Assembly: GCA_023251335.1 (NCBI GenBank)
Contig: JAHEZA010000120.1
Coordinates: 1 to 7,132 of the forward strand
From: Chitinophagaceae bacterium
GTDB taxonomy: Bacteria; Bacteroidota; Bacteroidia; Chitinophagales; Chitinophagaceae
Direction: 5' to 3'
DNA: 7,132 nt
The notes under the pieces are model-generated. The model did no database searches. It had not been told where the DNA came from and saw nothing but the letters and a program-made list of their open reading frames with translations. Both the position numbers and the translations under genes were made by a program. Positions 1 to 7,132 of the stretch are shown in pieces (positions within the stretch are counted from its first letter, which is position 1; every line of letters starts with the position of its first letter).

Positions 1-61
1 GTTTCATTTTTTCAATAGAAAAAAACAATTTAAAAGCAATCAAAATTTAAACAATTAAACT
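1..61 (+). promoter_or_regulatory. A/T-rich leader upstream of xylA
   Basis: This short leader is very rich in A and T, with A-runs and two similar copies of an ATTTAAA-type motif near positions 28-35 and 44-51. No Shine-Dalgarno sequence precedes the ATG at 62, which is normal for Bacteroidota, where A-rich leaders commonly replace it. I cannot place a Bacteroidota-type promoter (TTG, then TAnnTTTG about 20 bases later) in the visible part. The promoter may lie before the window. Confidence 0.35.
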
Positions 62-1390
62 ATGCAAGTACTTACAGGAAAAAAGGAATTCTTTAAAAAG
101 ATTCCGCAGATTAAATACGAAGGCCTTAAAAGCGATAATCCATTATCATTTAGATGGTATGATGAAAATAAAAAAGTTGGCGGAAAAACAATGAAGGAAT
201 ATTTAAGGTTTGCGTGTGCTTATTGGCATTCATTCGTTAATGAGGGAGCGGACCCTTTTGGTGAAGGCACGCATATCTTTCCCTGGAACACAAAAGAAGA
301 TGCCGTGAAAAGAGCGAAAGATAAAATGGACGCAGCATTTGAATTTATTACCAAAATGGGTATGCCTTATTATTGTTTTCATGACGTGGACCTGGTGGAT
401 TATGGCAATGATGTGGTTGAAAACGAGAAGAGACTGAAAGCAATCACGGCTTACGCTAAACAGAAGCAACAGGAAAGCGGCGTTAAATTATTATGGGGAA
501 CGGCTAATCTTTTTTCGCACAGAAGATATATGAACGGCGCTTCAACTAATCCTGACTTCCAGGTGCTGACTCATGGTGCTGCACAAGTGAAAGCCGCTTT
601 GGATGCGACTATTGAGTTGGGTGGCGAAAATTATGTATTCTGGGGAGGAAGAGAAGGCTACATGACTTTGCTGAATACCAACATGAAAAGAGAGCAGGAA
701 CACCTTGCCAGGTTTCTTCATACCGCAAAAGATTATGCCAGAAAAAATGGTTTTAAAGGAACGTTTTTTATTGAGCCAAAGCCATGTGAGCCTACCAAGC
801 ATCAATATGATTACGATGCCGCAACCGTGATCAGCTTTTTACGTCAGTACGATCTGATGGATGACTTTAAGATAAATATTGAAGTGAACCATGCGACGCT
901 TGCCGGCCACACGTTTACTCACGAATTACAGGTGGCTGCTGATGCAGGTTTGCTTGGAAGCATGGATGCCAACCGCGGCGATTATCAAAATGGATGGGAT
1001 ACTGATCAGTTTCCTAATAACATTAATGAACTTACAGAAGCGATGCTTATAATCCTGGAGGCAGGCGGATTCAAAGGAGGCGGCATTAATTTCGATGCAA
1101 AGATCAGAAGAAGTTCTACTGACCCTGCCGATCTTTTTTATGCTCACATTGGAGGCATGGACGCGATGGCAAGGGCATTAATAATTGCAGATAATATTTT
1201 AAATAAATCAGATTATAAAAAATTGCGGCAAGATAGATATGCGTCTTTTGACAAAGGAAATGGAAAAGCTTTTGAAGAAGGGAAACTGACTTTGGAAGAT
1301 CTGAGGAACCTTGCTGTAGAAGGTGGTGAACCAGCCGTAAGGAGTGGCAAACAGGAATATTTTGAAAATATCATCAATCGTTTTATCTAA
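62..1390 (+). CDS. xylA: Xylose isomerase, class II
   Basis: Converts D-xylose to D-xylulose in the cytoplasm, the first step of the isomerase pathway for xylose. The 442-residue length matches class II enzymes, which carry a longer N-terminus than class I. The whole TIM-barrel active site is visible. The FHDVD motif gives catalytic H107 and D110, and W55 and W194 lie in the positions that line the sugar pocket. The metal ligands and catalytic residues are E238 and K240 (EPKP motif), E274 and H277 ([12 protein letters not shown]), D302 (MDANRGD), D313 and D315 (NGWDTDQFP), and D345 ([10 protein letters not shown]). Each sits six residues after its counterpart in E. coli XylA, so no key residue is missing. 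The ATG is preceded by an A/T-rich leader without a Shine-Dalgarno, and the N-terminus fits the family. A symporter gene follows after 27 bp, so the two are probably co-transcribed. Glucose/fructose interconversion is a common side activity of this family. The identification is very secure. Confidence 0.98.
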   Translation: MQVLTGKKEFFKKIPQIKYEGLKSDNPLSFRWYDENKKVGGKTMKEYLRFACAYWHSFVNEGADPFGEGTHIFPWNTKEDAVKRAKDKMDAAFEFITKMGMPYYCFHDVDLVDYGNDVVENEKRLKAITAYAKQKQQESGVKLLWGTANLFSHRRYMNGASTNPDFQVLTHGAAQVKAALDATIELGGENYVFWGGREGYMTLLNTNMKREQEHLARFLHTAKDYARKNGFKGTFFIEPKPCEPTKHQYDYDAATVISFLRQYDLMDDFKINIEVNHATLAGHTFTHELQVAADAGLLGSMDANRGDYQNGWDTDQFPNNINELTEAMLIILEAGGFKGGGINFDAKIRRSSTDPADLFYAHIGGMDAMARALIIADNILNKSDYKKLRQDRYASFDKGNGKAFEEGKLTLEDLRNLAVEGGEPAVRSGKQEYFENIINRFI

Positions 1391-1417
1391 CTAATTAATA
1401 AATTTAAAATCTTTCTT

Positions 1418-3043
1418 ATGCACTTTCTCGGAACAGTTGATATCCTCTTTGTAATACTTTACTTACTTATTATTGCAGGTGTTTCAGTTTGGTCTATTCG
1501 AAAAAAACGTGGATCAGCTTCAGACTATTTCCTGGCCAATCGAAATCTTGGATGGTGGGTTATCGGGGCATCTATTCTTGCTTCAAATGTAGGATCTGAG
1601 CATATCGTGGGACTTGCAGGCACGGGAGCCACTTCCGGTCTTGTGATGGGACATTATGAAATGCATTCCTGGGTCGTGCTGGTCCTGGGTTGGGTTTTTG
1701 TGCCATTTTATATGCGCAGTATGGTTTATACGATGCCAGAGTTTTTAGAAAGGCGGTTTAATGCAAAAGCGAGGAGACTGCTTTCTATTATCCAACTCCT
1801 GAGCTATGTAATTGCAAAAGCGTCGGTAACTATTTTTGCCGGCGCACTTGTTTTTAATTCTTTTCTTGGGGTTGATTTTTGGACGGGGGCAATTATTCTT
1901 GTAGTTATCACCGGCGTCTATACCATTCTCGGCGGTTTGCATACAGTAATGTACACGGAAGCTATCCAGGCTTTTATATTATTGTTAGGCTCTGCTGTGT
2001 TGTTGTTTATTGGTTTGGATAAAGTAGGAGGCTGGCAAGGCCTTATGAATTCAGTACCGAAGGAGAAATTAAACATGTTCCCTCCGCTAAGTGACCCTGA
2101 TTTTCCGTGGCTTGGAATTACTTTTGCGGCGCCTATAGTTGGCATTTGGTATTGGTGTACCGACCAGCACATTGTACAACGATGCCTGGCCGGGCGCGAT
2201 GAAAGACAGGCAAGAAGAGGAACGATATTCGCTGCCTATTTAAAGTTACTTCCTTTCTTCATCTTCCTGGTTCCTGGTTTAATTGCAGCCGCGCTTCATG
2301 CACAAGGAAAATTAGATTTGCAGGTGAATGATGAAGCATTTCCAACCCTGGTAAAAGCGTTGATGCCGGTTGGGTTACGGGGTTTATTGGCCGGAGGTTT
2401 GCTGGCTGCATTGATGAGCTCATTGGCCTCGGTTTACAACGCGTGTTCGACCTTATTTACCATGGATATTTATCAAAAAATAAAACCTGAGGCCGATGGC
2501 AAACAACTCGTAAAAGTGGGACGAATTGCTACGGGGGTTGTAGTATTGCTAGGCATGGCTTGGATACCGCTCATGAGCAGGATATCCGGAACGTTGTACC
2601 AATATCTTCAAAGCGTCCAATCATATCTGGCGCCACCTATTGCAGCAGTTTTTTTATTAGGCGTATTCTTTAAAAGGATTAATGGGCAGGGAGCTCTTAC
2701 AGGAATGGTAATAGGATTTATTTTAGGCATTATAAAATTGACTTTAGAATTATTTCAAAATAATTTGACTGGAGTTCTGCATTCATTTGCTACTATCAAT
2801 TTCCTTTATTTCTGCATTTTGTTATTCCTATTTTCAATTGCAGTCATGGTGATTGTCAGCTTACTTACACCTAAGCCGGATGAGGCACAAATACAAGGAT
2901 TGACTTTTGCGACTACTGTTGCTGCAGACAAGGCAGCAAGCCGCGCAAGCTGGAATAAATGGGATGTTATTTTATCCCTGATTGTCGTTGCAATTGTTAT
3001 CTCTGTTTTCGTGTATTTTTCACCGTTAGGAGTAGCGGGATAG
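1418..3043 (+). CDS. SGLT-type sodium/sugar symporter (probable xylose uptake)
   Basis: A 541-residue inner-membrane protein of the solute:sodium symporter (SSS) family, close in length to Vibrio vSGLT. Hydrophobic segments fit 14 helices, roughly 6-26, 46-68, 80-98, 123-148, 155-173, 180-200, 232-250, 270-293, 320-345, 367-386, 400-418, 425-446, 458-483 and 516-536. A polar linker lies before the last one. Sugar-site residues known from SGLT structures are present: N57, H62, E81, Y245, W246, K276 and Q398. Likely Na2-site residues are A55, V58, A331, S334 and S335. The motif WYWCTDQHIVQRCLAG is almost that of animal SGLT1. At the conserved YTD motif the sequence has YTE (E181). Placement 27 bp after xylA and before xylB argues for D-xylose as substrate. 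This is inferred from context; glucose, galactose or mixed specificity cannot be excluded. No Shine-Dalgarno precedes the start. The SSS family call is very secure, the substrate less so. Confidence 0.93.
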   Translation: MHFLGTVDILFVILYLLIIAGVSVWSIRKKRGSASDYFLANRNLGWWVIGASILASNVGSEHIVGLAGTGATSGLVMGHYEMHSWVVLVLGWVFVPFYMRSMVYTMPEFLERRFNAKARRLLSIIQLLSYVIAKASVTIFAGALVFNSFLGVDFWTGAIILVVITGVYTILGGLHTVMYTEAIQAFILLLGSAVLLFIGLDKVGGWQGLMNSVPKEKLNMFPPLSDPDFPWLGITFAAPIVGIWYWCTDQHIVQRCLAGRDERQARRGTIFAAYLKLLPFFIFLVPGLIAAALHAQGKLDLQVNDEAFPTLVKALMPVGLRGLLAGGLLAALMSSLASVYNACSTLFTMDIYQKIKPEADGKQLVKVGRIATGVVVLLGMAWIPLMSRISGTLYQYLQSVQSYLAPPIAAVFLLGVFFKRINGQGALTGMVIGFILGIIKLTLELFQNNLTGVLHSFATINFLYFCILLFLFSIAVMVIVSLLTPKPDEAQIQGLTFATTVAADKAASRASWNKWDVILSLIVVAIVISVFVYFSPLGVAG

Positions 3044-3257
3044 TAAATGTCAATTATTGTTGAAAATATTAGATTTGGTTTTTAATGATGTGAAGAATTG
3101 GGTGGAAACACTGAATACAATTTAGTAATATTTATTGCTTTGCTATCAAGGAAGAATTAGAAATCAATAAGTAGTTTCAATTTATATCATCATTCAGGTA
3201 CCAGGAATCAATAAAGGTTCACACGTTAATTAATTAAAAAGTTTAAAAAAGTAAAAA
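3044..3257 (+). promoter_or_regulatory. 214-bp noncoding gap before xylB, possible regulatory region
   Basis: No gene is supported here; the longest ATG-led reading in the first part encodes only 12 residues. The gap holds small repeats: GAAGAATT at 3092-3099 and 3151-3158, and AATCAATAA at 3162-3170 and 3206-3214. It also holds a perfect 12-bp palindrome TTAATTAATTAA at 3226-3237, whose end lies 20 bp before the xylB start. TAGATTTG at 3070-3077 matches the Bacteroidota -7 consensus TAnnTTTG, but no TTG lies at the right distance upstream. No hairpin followed by a T-run is visible. The gap could give xylB its own promoter or mRNA leader. This is suggestive only. Confidence 0.3.
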
Positions 3258-4736
3258 ATGCTGTTGTTAGGAATTGATATTGGAACCTCGTTTATAAAAG
3301 CCACCGTCGTTGATGCGGATACTCAAAAACCGGTGGCCATTGCGCAATGTCCTGAAACCGAAAATTCGATTACTTCGTTACATCCGGGATGGGCAGAGCA
3401 ATCACCTGAAATGTGGTGGGAACAAGCAACTTATGCAATACAGAAATTGGTTGCGACCGAAAAATTTAATCCAAAAGAAATAGCGGCTATTGGTATTTCG
3501 TACCAAATGCATGGATTGGTTTTGGTAGATAAAGATCAAAACGTTTTAAGGGACAGCATCATTTGGTGCGATAGTCGCGCGGTTGAAATTGGCGGAAATG
3601 CATTAAATGAAATTGGGGAGAAAGTATGTGCTTCCTGTCTTTTAAATTCTCCCGGAAATTTTACCGCCTCCAAATTAGGATGGGTGAAAAGTAATGAGCC
3701 TGAAACTTATAATCGGATTGATAAGATCATGTTACCCGGCGATTTCATCGCAATGAAATTAACCGGCAACATCACAACTTCATCATCCGCGTTGTCGGAA
3801 GGAATATTTTGGGATTTTAAGAAAGACGCACTTTCAGGTGATGTGATGAACCATTTTGGCTTTAAAGATTCTTTCATTCCAAAAGTAAATCCTCTTTTTT
3901 CTTCGCATGGGAAAATATTACCGGCAGTAGCCGAACAGTTAGGTATAAACGAAAATTGCATTGTAAGTTATAAAGCCGGAGATCAACCTAATAATGCATT
4001 ATCACTGAATGTGCTTCAGCCTGGTGAAGTGGCAGCAAATGCAGGTACTTCAGGAGTTATTTATGCGGTTACGGATAAGTTATTATCTGACCGATTTTCA
4101 AGAGTCAACAGTTTTGTTCATGTAAATCACGCAAAAGAACAAAAGCGCATTGGCGTGTTGCTCTGTATCAACGGTGCGGCAATCATGTATAACTGGGCAA
4201 AGAAAGTTTGCGGGGACAATTTAAGTTACAAAGAAATGGATGCGCAGGCTTCCAAAATAAAACCCGGAAGCGATGGACTTTTCATATTGCCTTTTGGCAA
4301 TGGTGCGGAACGCATGTTGCAAAATAAAATGGTTGATGCTCACATTCAAAATATTGATTTAAATAAACACACCAAGGCACATATTTTCCGGGCCATTCAG
4401 GAAGGAATTGCATTTGCTTTCCGTTATGGTTTGGATATAATGCGCGAAAACGATTTGCATCCAACTATTATTCGTGCTGGAAAAGCCAATTTGTTTTTAA
4501 GCGACATATTTATTCAAGCATTCGTGAACGCAACCGGCGTGGCGGTGGAGTTATATGAAAATGATGGAAGCGTAGGAGCCGCTTTGGGCGCGGGCATTGG
4601 AGCTGGAATTTATAAAGATTACAAAGAGGCTTACTCACAATTTAAGCCATTGGGGAAATTTGAACCAACGAATGTTGATTTATATAATGGATTGTACCAC
4701 GAGTGGAAGAAGTTGCTGGAAGCTCAGTTAAAATAA
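3258..4736 (+). CDS. xylB: Xylulokinase (FGGY carbohydrate kinase)
   Basis: Phosphorylates D-xylulose with ATP to D-xylulose 5-phosphate in the cytoplasm, feeding the pentose phosphate pathway. The 492 residues match the usual length. The N-terminal FGGY domain opens with the phosphate-binding LGIDIGTSFIK (D7, G9, T10). It carries SYQMHG, with M84 and H85 matching the substrate-contact Met-His of E. coli XylB, and IIWCDSRA at 101-108. The C-terminal domain has the catalytic base D242 in AGDQPNNA, the NAGTSG phosphate loop at 261-266, and DGSVGAALGAGIGAG at 436-450. The second FGGY signature, usually a GGGA-type motif, reads IRAGKANLFLSD (405-416), a form I associate with Bacteroidetes xylulokinases. 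The xylA-symporter neighbourhood supports xylulose over other FGGY substrates such as gluconate, glycerol or ribulose. The start ATG follows an A-rich leader and directly precedes the nucleotide-binding strand, so it is well placed. No transcription terminator is evident after it. Confidence 0.94.
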   Translation: MLLLGIDIGTSFIKATVVDADTQKPVAIAQCPETENSITSLHPGWAEQSPEMWWEQATYAIQKLVATEKFNPKEIAAIGISYQMHGLVLVDKDQNVLRDSIIWCDSRAVEIGGNALNEIGEKVCASCLLNSPGNFTASKLGWVKSNEPETYNRIDKIMLPGDFIAMKLTGNITTSSSALSEGIFWDFKKDALSGDVMNHFGFKDSFIPKVNPLFSSHGKILPAVAEQLGINENCIVSYKAGDQPNNALSLNVLQPGEVAANAGTSGVIYAVTDKLLSDRFSRVNSFVHVNHAKEQKRIGVLLCINGAAIMYNWAKKVCGDNLSYKEMDAQASKIKPGSDGLFILPFGNGAERMLQNKMVDAHIQNIDLNKHTKAHIFRAIQEGIAFAFRYGLDIMRENDLHPTIIRAGKANLFLSDIFIQAFVNATGVAVELYENDGSVGAALGAGIGAGIYKDYKEAYSQFKPLGKFEPTNVDLYNGLYHEWKKLLEAQLK

Positions 4737-4894
4737 ATAAAATGTCAAAAAAATAGGAGTAACAACAGTAAACAAAGAAATAGCTGATTTTTTTATTCAG
4801 TTGTTGTAGGTTAAAATTTGTTATTGTTTTTCCTGAGCGCGCCTGCTGCAAACTTCTTTTTTGTTTTTTATCGCACTTATCGTAAATTACAAGT
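4737..4894 (+). promoter_or_regulatory. Gap between the xyl locus and the nfeD-slipin pair
   Basis: This stretch marks the boundary between two functional groups. It shows no coding potential. An imperfect inverted repeat, AACAAC at 4761-4766 with GTTGTT at 4800-4805, encloses a short CTGA/TCAG pair, but it is weak and not followed by a clean T-run, so I do not call it a terminator. The best promoter-like pairing is TTG at 4861-4863 with TAAATTAC at 4883-4890 (19-bp spacing, partial match to TAnnTTTG). It would start transcription at or very near the nfeD ATG, which makes it doubtful. A promoter for nfeD is expected here but is not pinned down. Confidence 0.3.
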
Positions 4895-6217
4895 ATGTGC
4901 GCAATCCTTAAAAAAATATTTTTGAATCAATGGTCTACAAAACGATTCTGTATTTTTTTTGCTGTAATATTTTTGCTTCCTTTCTTTTCATTTGCACAAA
5001 AGGTAATTTCTATTAACGTTAGCGAAGGCATTAATCCTTCCTCGGCAGAGTACATTCAACAAGGAATCGAAAAGGCAGAAAAAGAAAATGCCCAATGCTT
5101 AATTATTAAATTGAATACTCCGGGCGGATTGTTAACTTCCACAAGAGATATTGTTACCAATATCATGCAGTCGGAGGTGCCGGTGATTGTTTATATTTCT
5201 CCTTCAGGCGCTCATGCTGGTTCTGCGGGAACATTTATTACGCTGGCATCAAACATCGCTGCTATGGCTCCGGGAACCAATATCGGCGCGGCGCATCCCG
5301 TTACGTTGGACGGGAAAATGGATGCGGTGATGACGGAGAAAGTAACTAATGATGCTTCCGCTCTTATAAGAACCATTTCTGAAAAAAGAGGCAGAAATGT
5401 GCAATGGGCAGATGAAGCGGTAAGAACCAGTGTTTCGATAACTGAACAGGAAGCGCTGGAAAAAAATGTGATCAATATAGTAGCCGTTAATGAAAAGGAT
5501 TTGTTGAACCAGGTAGATGGAAAACAAGTGCAACTCAATAAAGGCACTAAAACGTTGCATACAAAAAATGCTACTGTTGAAGATCTTGAAATGGGCTTTT
5601 TTCAAAAAGTATTAAGCAGGCTCAGCGATCCTAATATCGCCTACATCATTATGATGCTTGGATTTTTTGGGCTTCTTTTCGAATTGTTTAATCCCGGCGC
5701 TATTTTCCCCGGTATTGTAGGCGTTATTTGTTTAATACTTGCCTTCTATTCCATGAGTTCTATGCCGGTAAATTATGCAGCATTGGCGTTGATCATTTTT
5801 GGAATCATTCTTTATTTATTGGAAATAAAAATTGTCAGTCATGGCATGCTGGCGATAGGTGGAACAATTTCTGTATTATTAGGATCTTTGTTTTTATTTA
5901 GAAGTAGCCCGGTAGAAGATTTTGTTTCTTTGTCCCACACAGTGGTCTTTTCCGTCACAACTGTGACAGCATTATTTTTTATTTTCCTTGTTACAATGGG
6001 GTTGCGCGCGCAGAAAGCAAAACCTGTTTCCGGTGCAAACGCTTTAATTGGCCAAACCGCTACAACCCTCGGTACACTTGACCCTTCAGGACAAGTGAGT
6101 GTGGTTGGAGAAATCTGGAGAGCAGTTTCGCTTTCAGATACAATAGGCCCGAATGAAAACGTGATCATAAAAGAAATGAAAGAACTTACCTTATATGTAG
6201 AGCACGAAAAGGCTTAG
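4895..6217 (+). CDS. nfeD: Full-length NfeD membrane-bound serine protease
   Basis: A 440-residue protein of the long NfeD class (Pyrococcus PH1510 type), thought to work with slipins in membrane quality control. A signal peptide covers about 1-34 (basic KK and KR, hydrophobic core, likely cut SFA|QK). A ClpP/crotonase-like protease domain follows at about 36-200: KLNTPGG at 72-78, the catalytic serine in GAHAGSAGTF (S110), and the likely lysine partner K149 in TEKVTND. The 39-residue spacing is close to the 41 between Ser97 and Lys138 of PH1510. Four to five hydrophobic segments lie between about 248 and 370. The C-terminal OB-fold NfeD domain occupies about 380-438 (LIGQTATTLGTLDPSGQV, then GEIWRAVS). 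The protease domain should face the periplasm. The slipin gene starts 55 bp downstream, as expected for the pair. TTG at 4922 is a possible alternative start that keeps the signal peptide; I prefer the ATG. Also called a membrane-bound ClpP-class protease. Confidence 0.95.
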   Translation: MCAILKKIFLNQWSTKRFCIFFAVIFLLPFFSFAQKVISINVSEGINPSSAEYIQQGIEKAEKENAQCLIIKLNTPGGLLTSTRDIVTNIMQSEVPVIVYISPSGAHAGSAGTFITLASNIAAMAPGTNIGAAHPVTLDGKMDAVMTEKVTNDASALIRTISEKRGRNVQWADEAVRTSVSITEQEALEKNVINIVAVNEKDLLNQVDGKQVQLNKGTKTLHTKNATVEDLEMGFFQKVLSRLSDPNIAYIIMMLGFFGLLFELFNPGAIFPGIVGVICLILAFYSMSSMPVNYAALALIIFGIILYLLEIKIVSHGMLAIGGTISVLLGSLFLFRSSPVEDFVSLSHTVVFSVTTVTALFFIFLVTMGLRAQKAKPVSGANALIGQTATTLGTLDPSGQVSVVGEIWRAVSLSDTIGPNENVIIKEMKELTLYVEHEKA

Positions 6218-6272
6218 CTTTAACGAAAACTAAAAATTTACTCATCAGTTTAATTTTAAAAAATAAGAAAAC

Positions 6273-7088
6273 ATGCAACAATTCCCTTTAGCCATTGTAA
6301 TAATAATTGTCATCATTCTTTATATCCTTGCCAGTGCAGTACGTATCCTGCGCGAATATGAACGGGGTGTTATATTCCGGTTAGGACGCGTATTAGATGG
6401 CGGCGTAAAAGGCCCCGGTCTGATTTTGCTTATACCGATTATTGATAAAATGGTAAAAGTAAGTTTGCGTGTAGTGGTGATGGATGTGCCTCCGCAGGAT
6501 GTAATTACCAAAGATAACGTTTCTATAAAAGTGAATGCGGTTATTTATTTTAGAGTCATTGACCCACAAAAGGCAATTATAGAAATTGAAAATTATCTCG
6601 TAGGTACTTCGCAACTTTCACAAACTACGCTGAGAAGTGTATTAGGACAATCTGAGTTAGACGAGCTCCTTTCTCAAAGAGATAAAATCAATGTGAGGCT
6701 GCAACACATTATTGATGAACAAACTGAACCCTGGGGCGTAAAAGTAACGCATGTAGAAGTAAAACAAATAGACCTTCCACAGGAAATGCAACGCGCTATG
6801 GCAAGGCAGGCTGAAGCAGAAAGAGAACGCAGGGCGAAAGTAATTGCCGCAGAGGGTGAATTCCAGGCTTCACAAAAATTGACTGATGCCGCAAGAATTC
6901 TGGGAGAAGAACCAAGCGCTTTAACTTTACGTTATCTGCAAACACTGCGCGAGATAGGAACAGAAAATAATACTACTACTATTTTCCCGATTCCGCTTGA
7001 CTTATTCAAACCATTTATCAAAATAATGGAGAACTCAAAAAATGACGGGAACAATATTCCGGGCCCGGTGATCACCGAAGACAAATAA
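6273..7088 (+). CDS. Slipin: stomatin-like SPFH/Band 7 membrane protein
   Basis: A 271-residue prokaryotic stomatin (PH1511-like), probably forming oligomeric rings or cages on the inner membrane and organising membrane microdomains. One hydrophobic anchor lies at about 5-23. The Band 7/SPFH domain runs from about 24 to 180, with typical stretches [12 protein letters not shown] (28-39), [12 protein letters not shown] (47-58), [13 protein letters not shown] (72-84) and [12 protein letters not shown] (158-169). A charged alanine-rich helix at about 170-205 ([14 protein letters not shown]) is the expected coiled coil. A second hydrophobic patch, [12 protein letters not shown] (234-245), sits near the C-terminus. 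In the archaeal pair, the NfeD protease cuts the equivalent hydrophobic region. The upstream gene is that protease, 55 bp away on the same strand, so the two are likely one transcription unit. The leader is A-rich without a Shine-Dalgarno. It is too short for a flotillin and lacks an HflK/HflC-like partner, so slipin is the best call. Confidence 0.95.
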   Translation: MQQFPLAIVIIIVIILYILASAVRILREYERGVIFRLGRVLDGGVKGPGLILLIPIIDKMVKVSLRVVVMDVPPQDVITKDNVSIKVNAVIYFRVIDPQKAIIEIENYLVGTSQLSQTTLRSVLGQSELDELLSQRDKINVRLQHIIDEQTEPWGVKVTHVEVKQIDLPQEMQRAMARQAEAERERRAKVIAAEGEFQASQKLTDAARILGEEPSALTLRYLQTLREIGTENNTTTIFPIPLDLFKPFIKIMENSKNDGNNIPGPVITEDK

Positions 7089-7132
7089 TTTGTTTTTGGC
7101 ATTAATCATGTTGTTACAAGGTTTTAAGGTTG
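7089..7132. other. Truncated 3' flank, nothing called
   Basis: These last 44 bases are noncoding as far as visible. The slipin stop codon sits inside ACAAATAATTTGT (7081-7093), a small AT-only symmetrical element followed by four T, but its stem of at most 5 bp is too weak to call a terminator. The next gene, if any, starts beyond the window. Confidence 0.3.

Noticed and set aside
3047..3085. ATG-led 12-codon reading right after the symporter stop
   Set aside because: It is too short, has no supporting initiation context beyond general A/T richness, and could easily occur by chance.
4761..4805. Inverted repeat AACAAC/GTTGTT as an intrinsic terminator after xylB
   Set aside because: The stem is 6 bp and A/T-rich with a 33-base interior, and the T-run lies in the loop rather than after the stem. 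It does not fit a rho-independent terminator.
5212..5605. Two overlapping minus-strand open frames of about 110-118 codons inside nfeD
   Set aside because: They lie wholly opposite the conserved protease domain of nfeD, have Cys/Ser/Phe-rich composition without any recognisable motif, and overlap each other in different frames. They are shadows of the real gene.
5839..6168. Minus-strand open frame of 109 codons opposite the C-terminal half of nfeD
   Set aside because: It covers the membrane and OB-fold coding region, has no motif of its own and no plausible start context.
62..7088. The whole window as one functional system linking xylose use with NfeD-slipin
   Set aside because: The two groups have unrelated known roles and a 158-bp gap separates them. 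Adjacency alone is not evidence for a joint function.
7081..7093. ACAAATAATTTGT at the slipin stop codon as a terminator
   Set aside because: It allows only about 5 weak A/T-dominated pairs with a 3-base loop, so stability would be too low, and the window ends soon after.

Overview
This window reads as an ordinary stretch of chromosome from a Bacteroidota bacterium, plausibly of the Chitinophagaceae/Sphingobacteriia type. Five intact plus-strand genes fill about 90% of it. The organism call rests on three things: protein character, A/T-rich A-run leaders with no Shine-Dalgarno before any start codon, and a xylulokinase and xylose isomerase that look like Bacteroidetes forms. The taxonomic call is an inference from sequence style and not a database result.

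Positions 62-4736 hold a compact D-xylose utilisation locus. It contains a class II xylose isomerase (xylA), a 14-helix sodium/solute symporter of the SGLT type 27 bp downstream, and, after a 214-bp noncoding gap, an FGGY-family xylulokinase (xylB). Together these give a complete route from external xylose to D-xylulose 5-phosphate: Na+-driven uptake, isomerisation to D-xylulose, then phosphorylation for entry into the pentose phosphate pathway. No regulator, outer-membrane SusC/D pair or xylanase is present in the window.

Positions 4895-7088 hold a second, functionally separate pair. One is a full-length NfeD protein (signal peptide, ClpP-like serine protease domain with a Ser/Lys dyad, membrane domain, C-terminal OB fold). 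The other, 55 bp downstream, is a stomatin/slipin SPFH-domain membrane protein. This is the classic NfeD-slipin pair of the PH1510/PH1511 type. A 158-bp gap separates it from xylB.

I see no RNA genes, mobile elements, CRISPR arrays, frameshifts or pseudogenes. I found no strong evidence for an undescribed system. The points most worth a second look are the close match of the symporter's sugar-site residues to animal SGLT1 (with one Asp-to-Glu change), the gap before xylB with a 12-bp palindrome near its start codon, and the protease-substrate logic of the NfeD-slipin pair.
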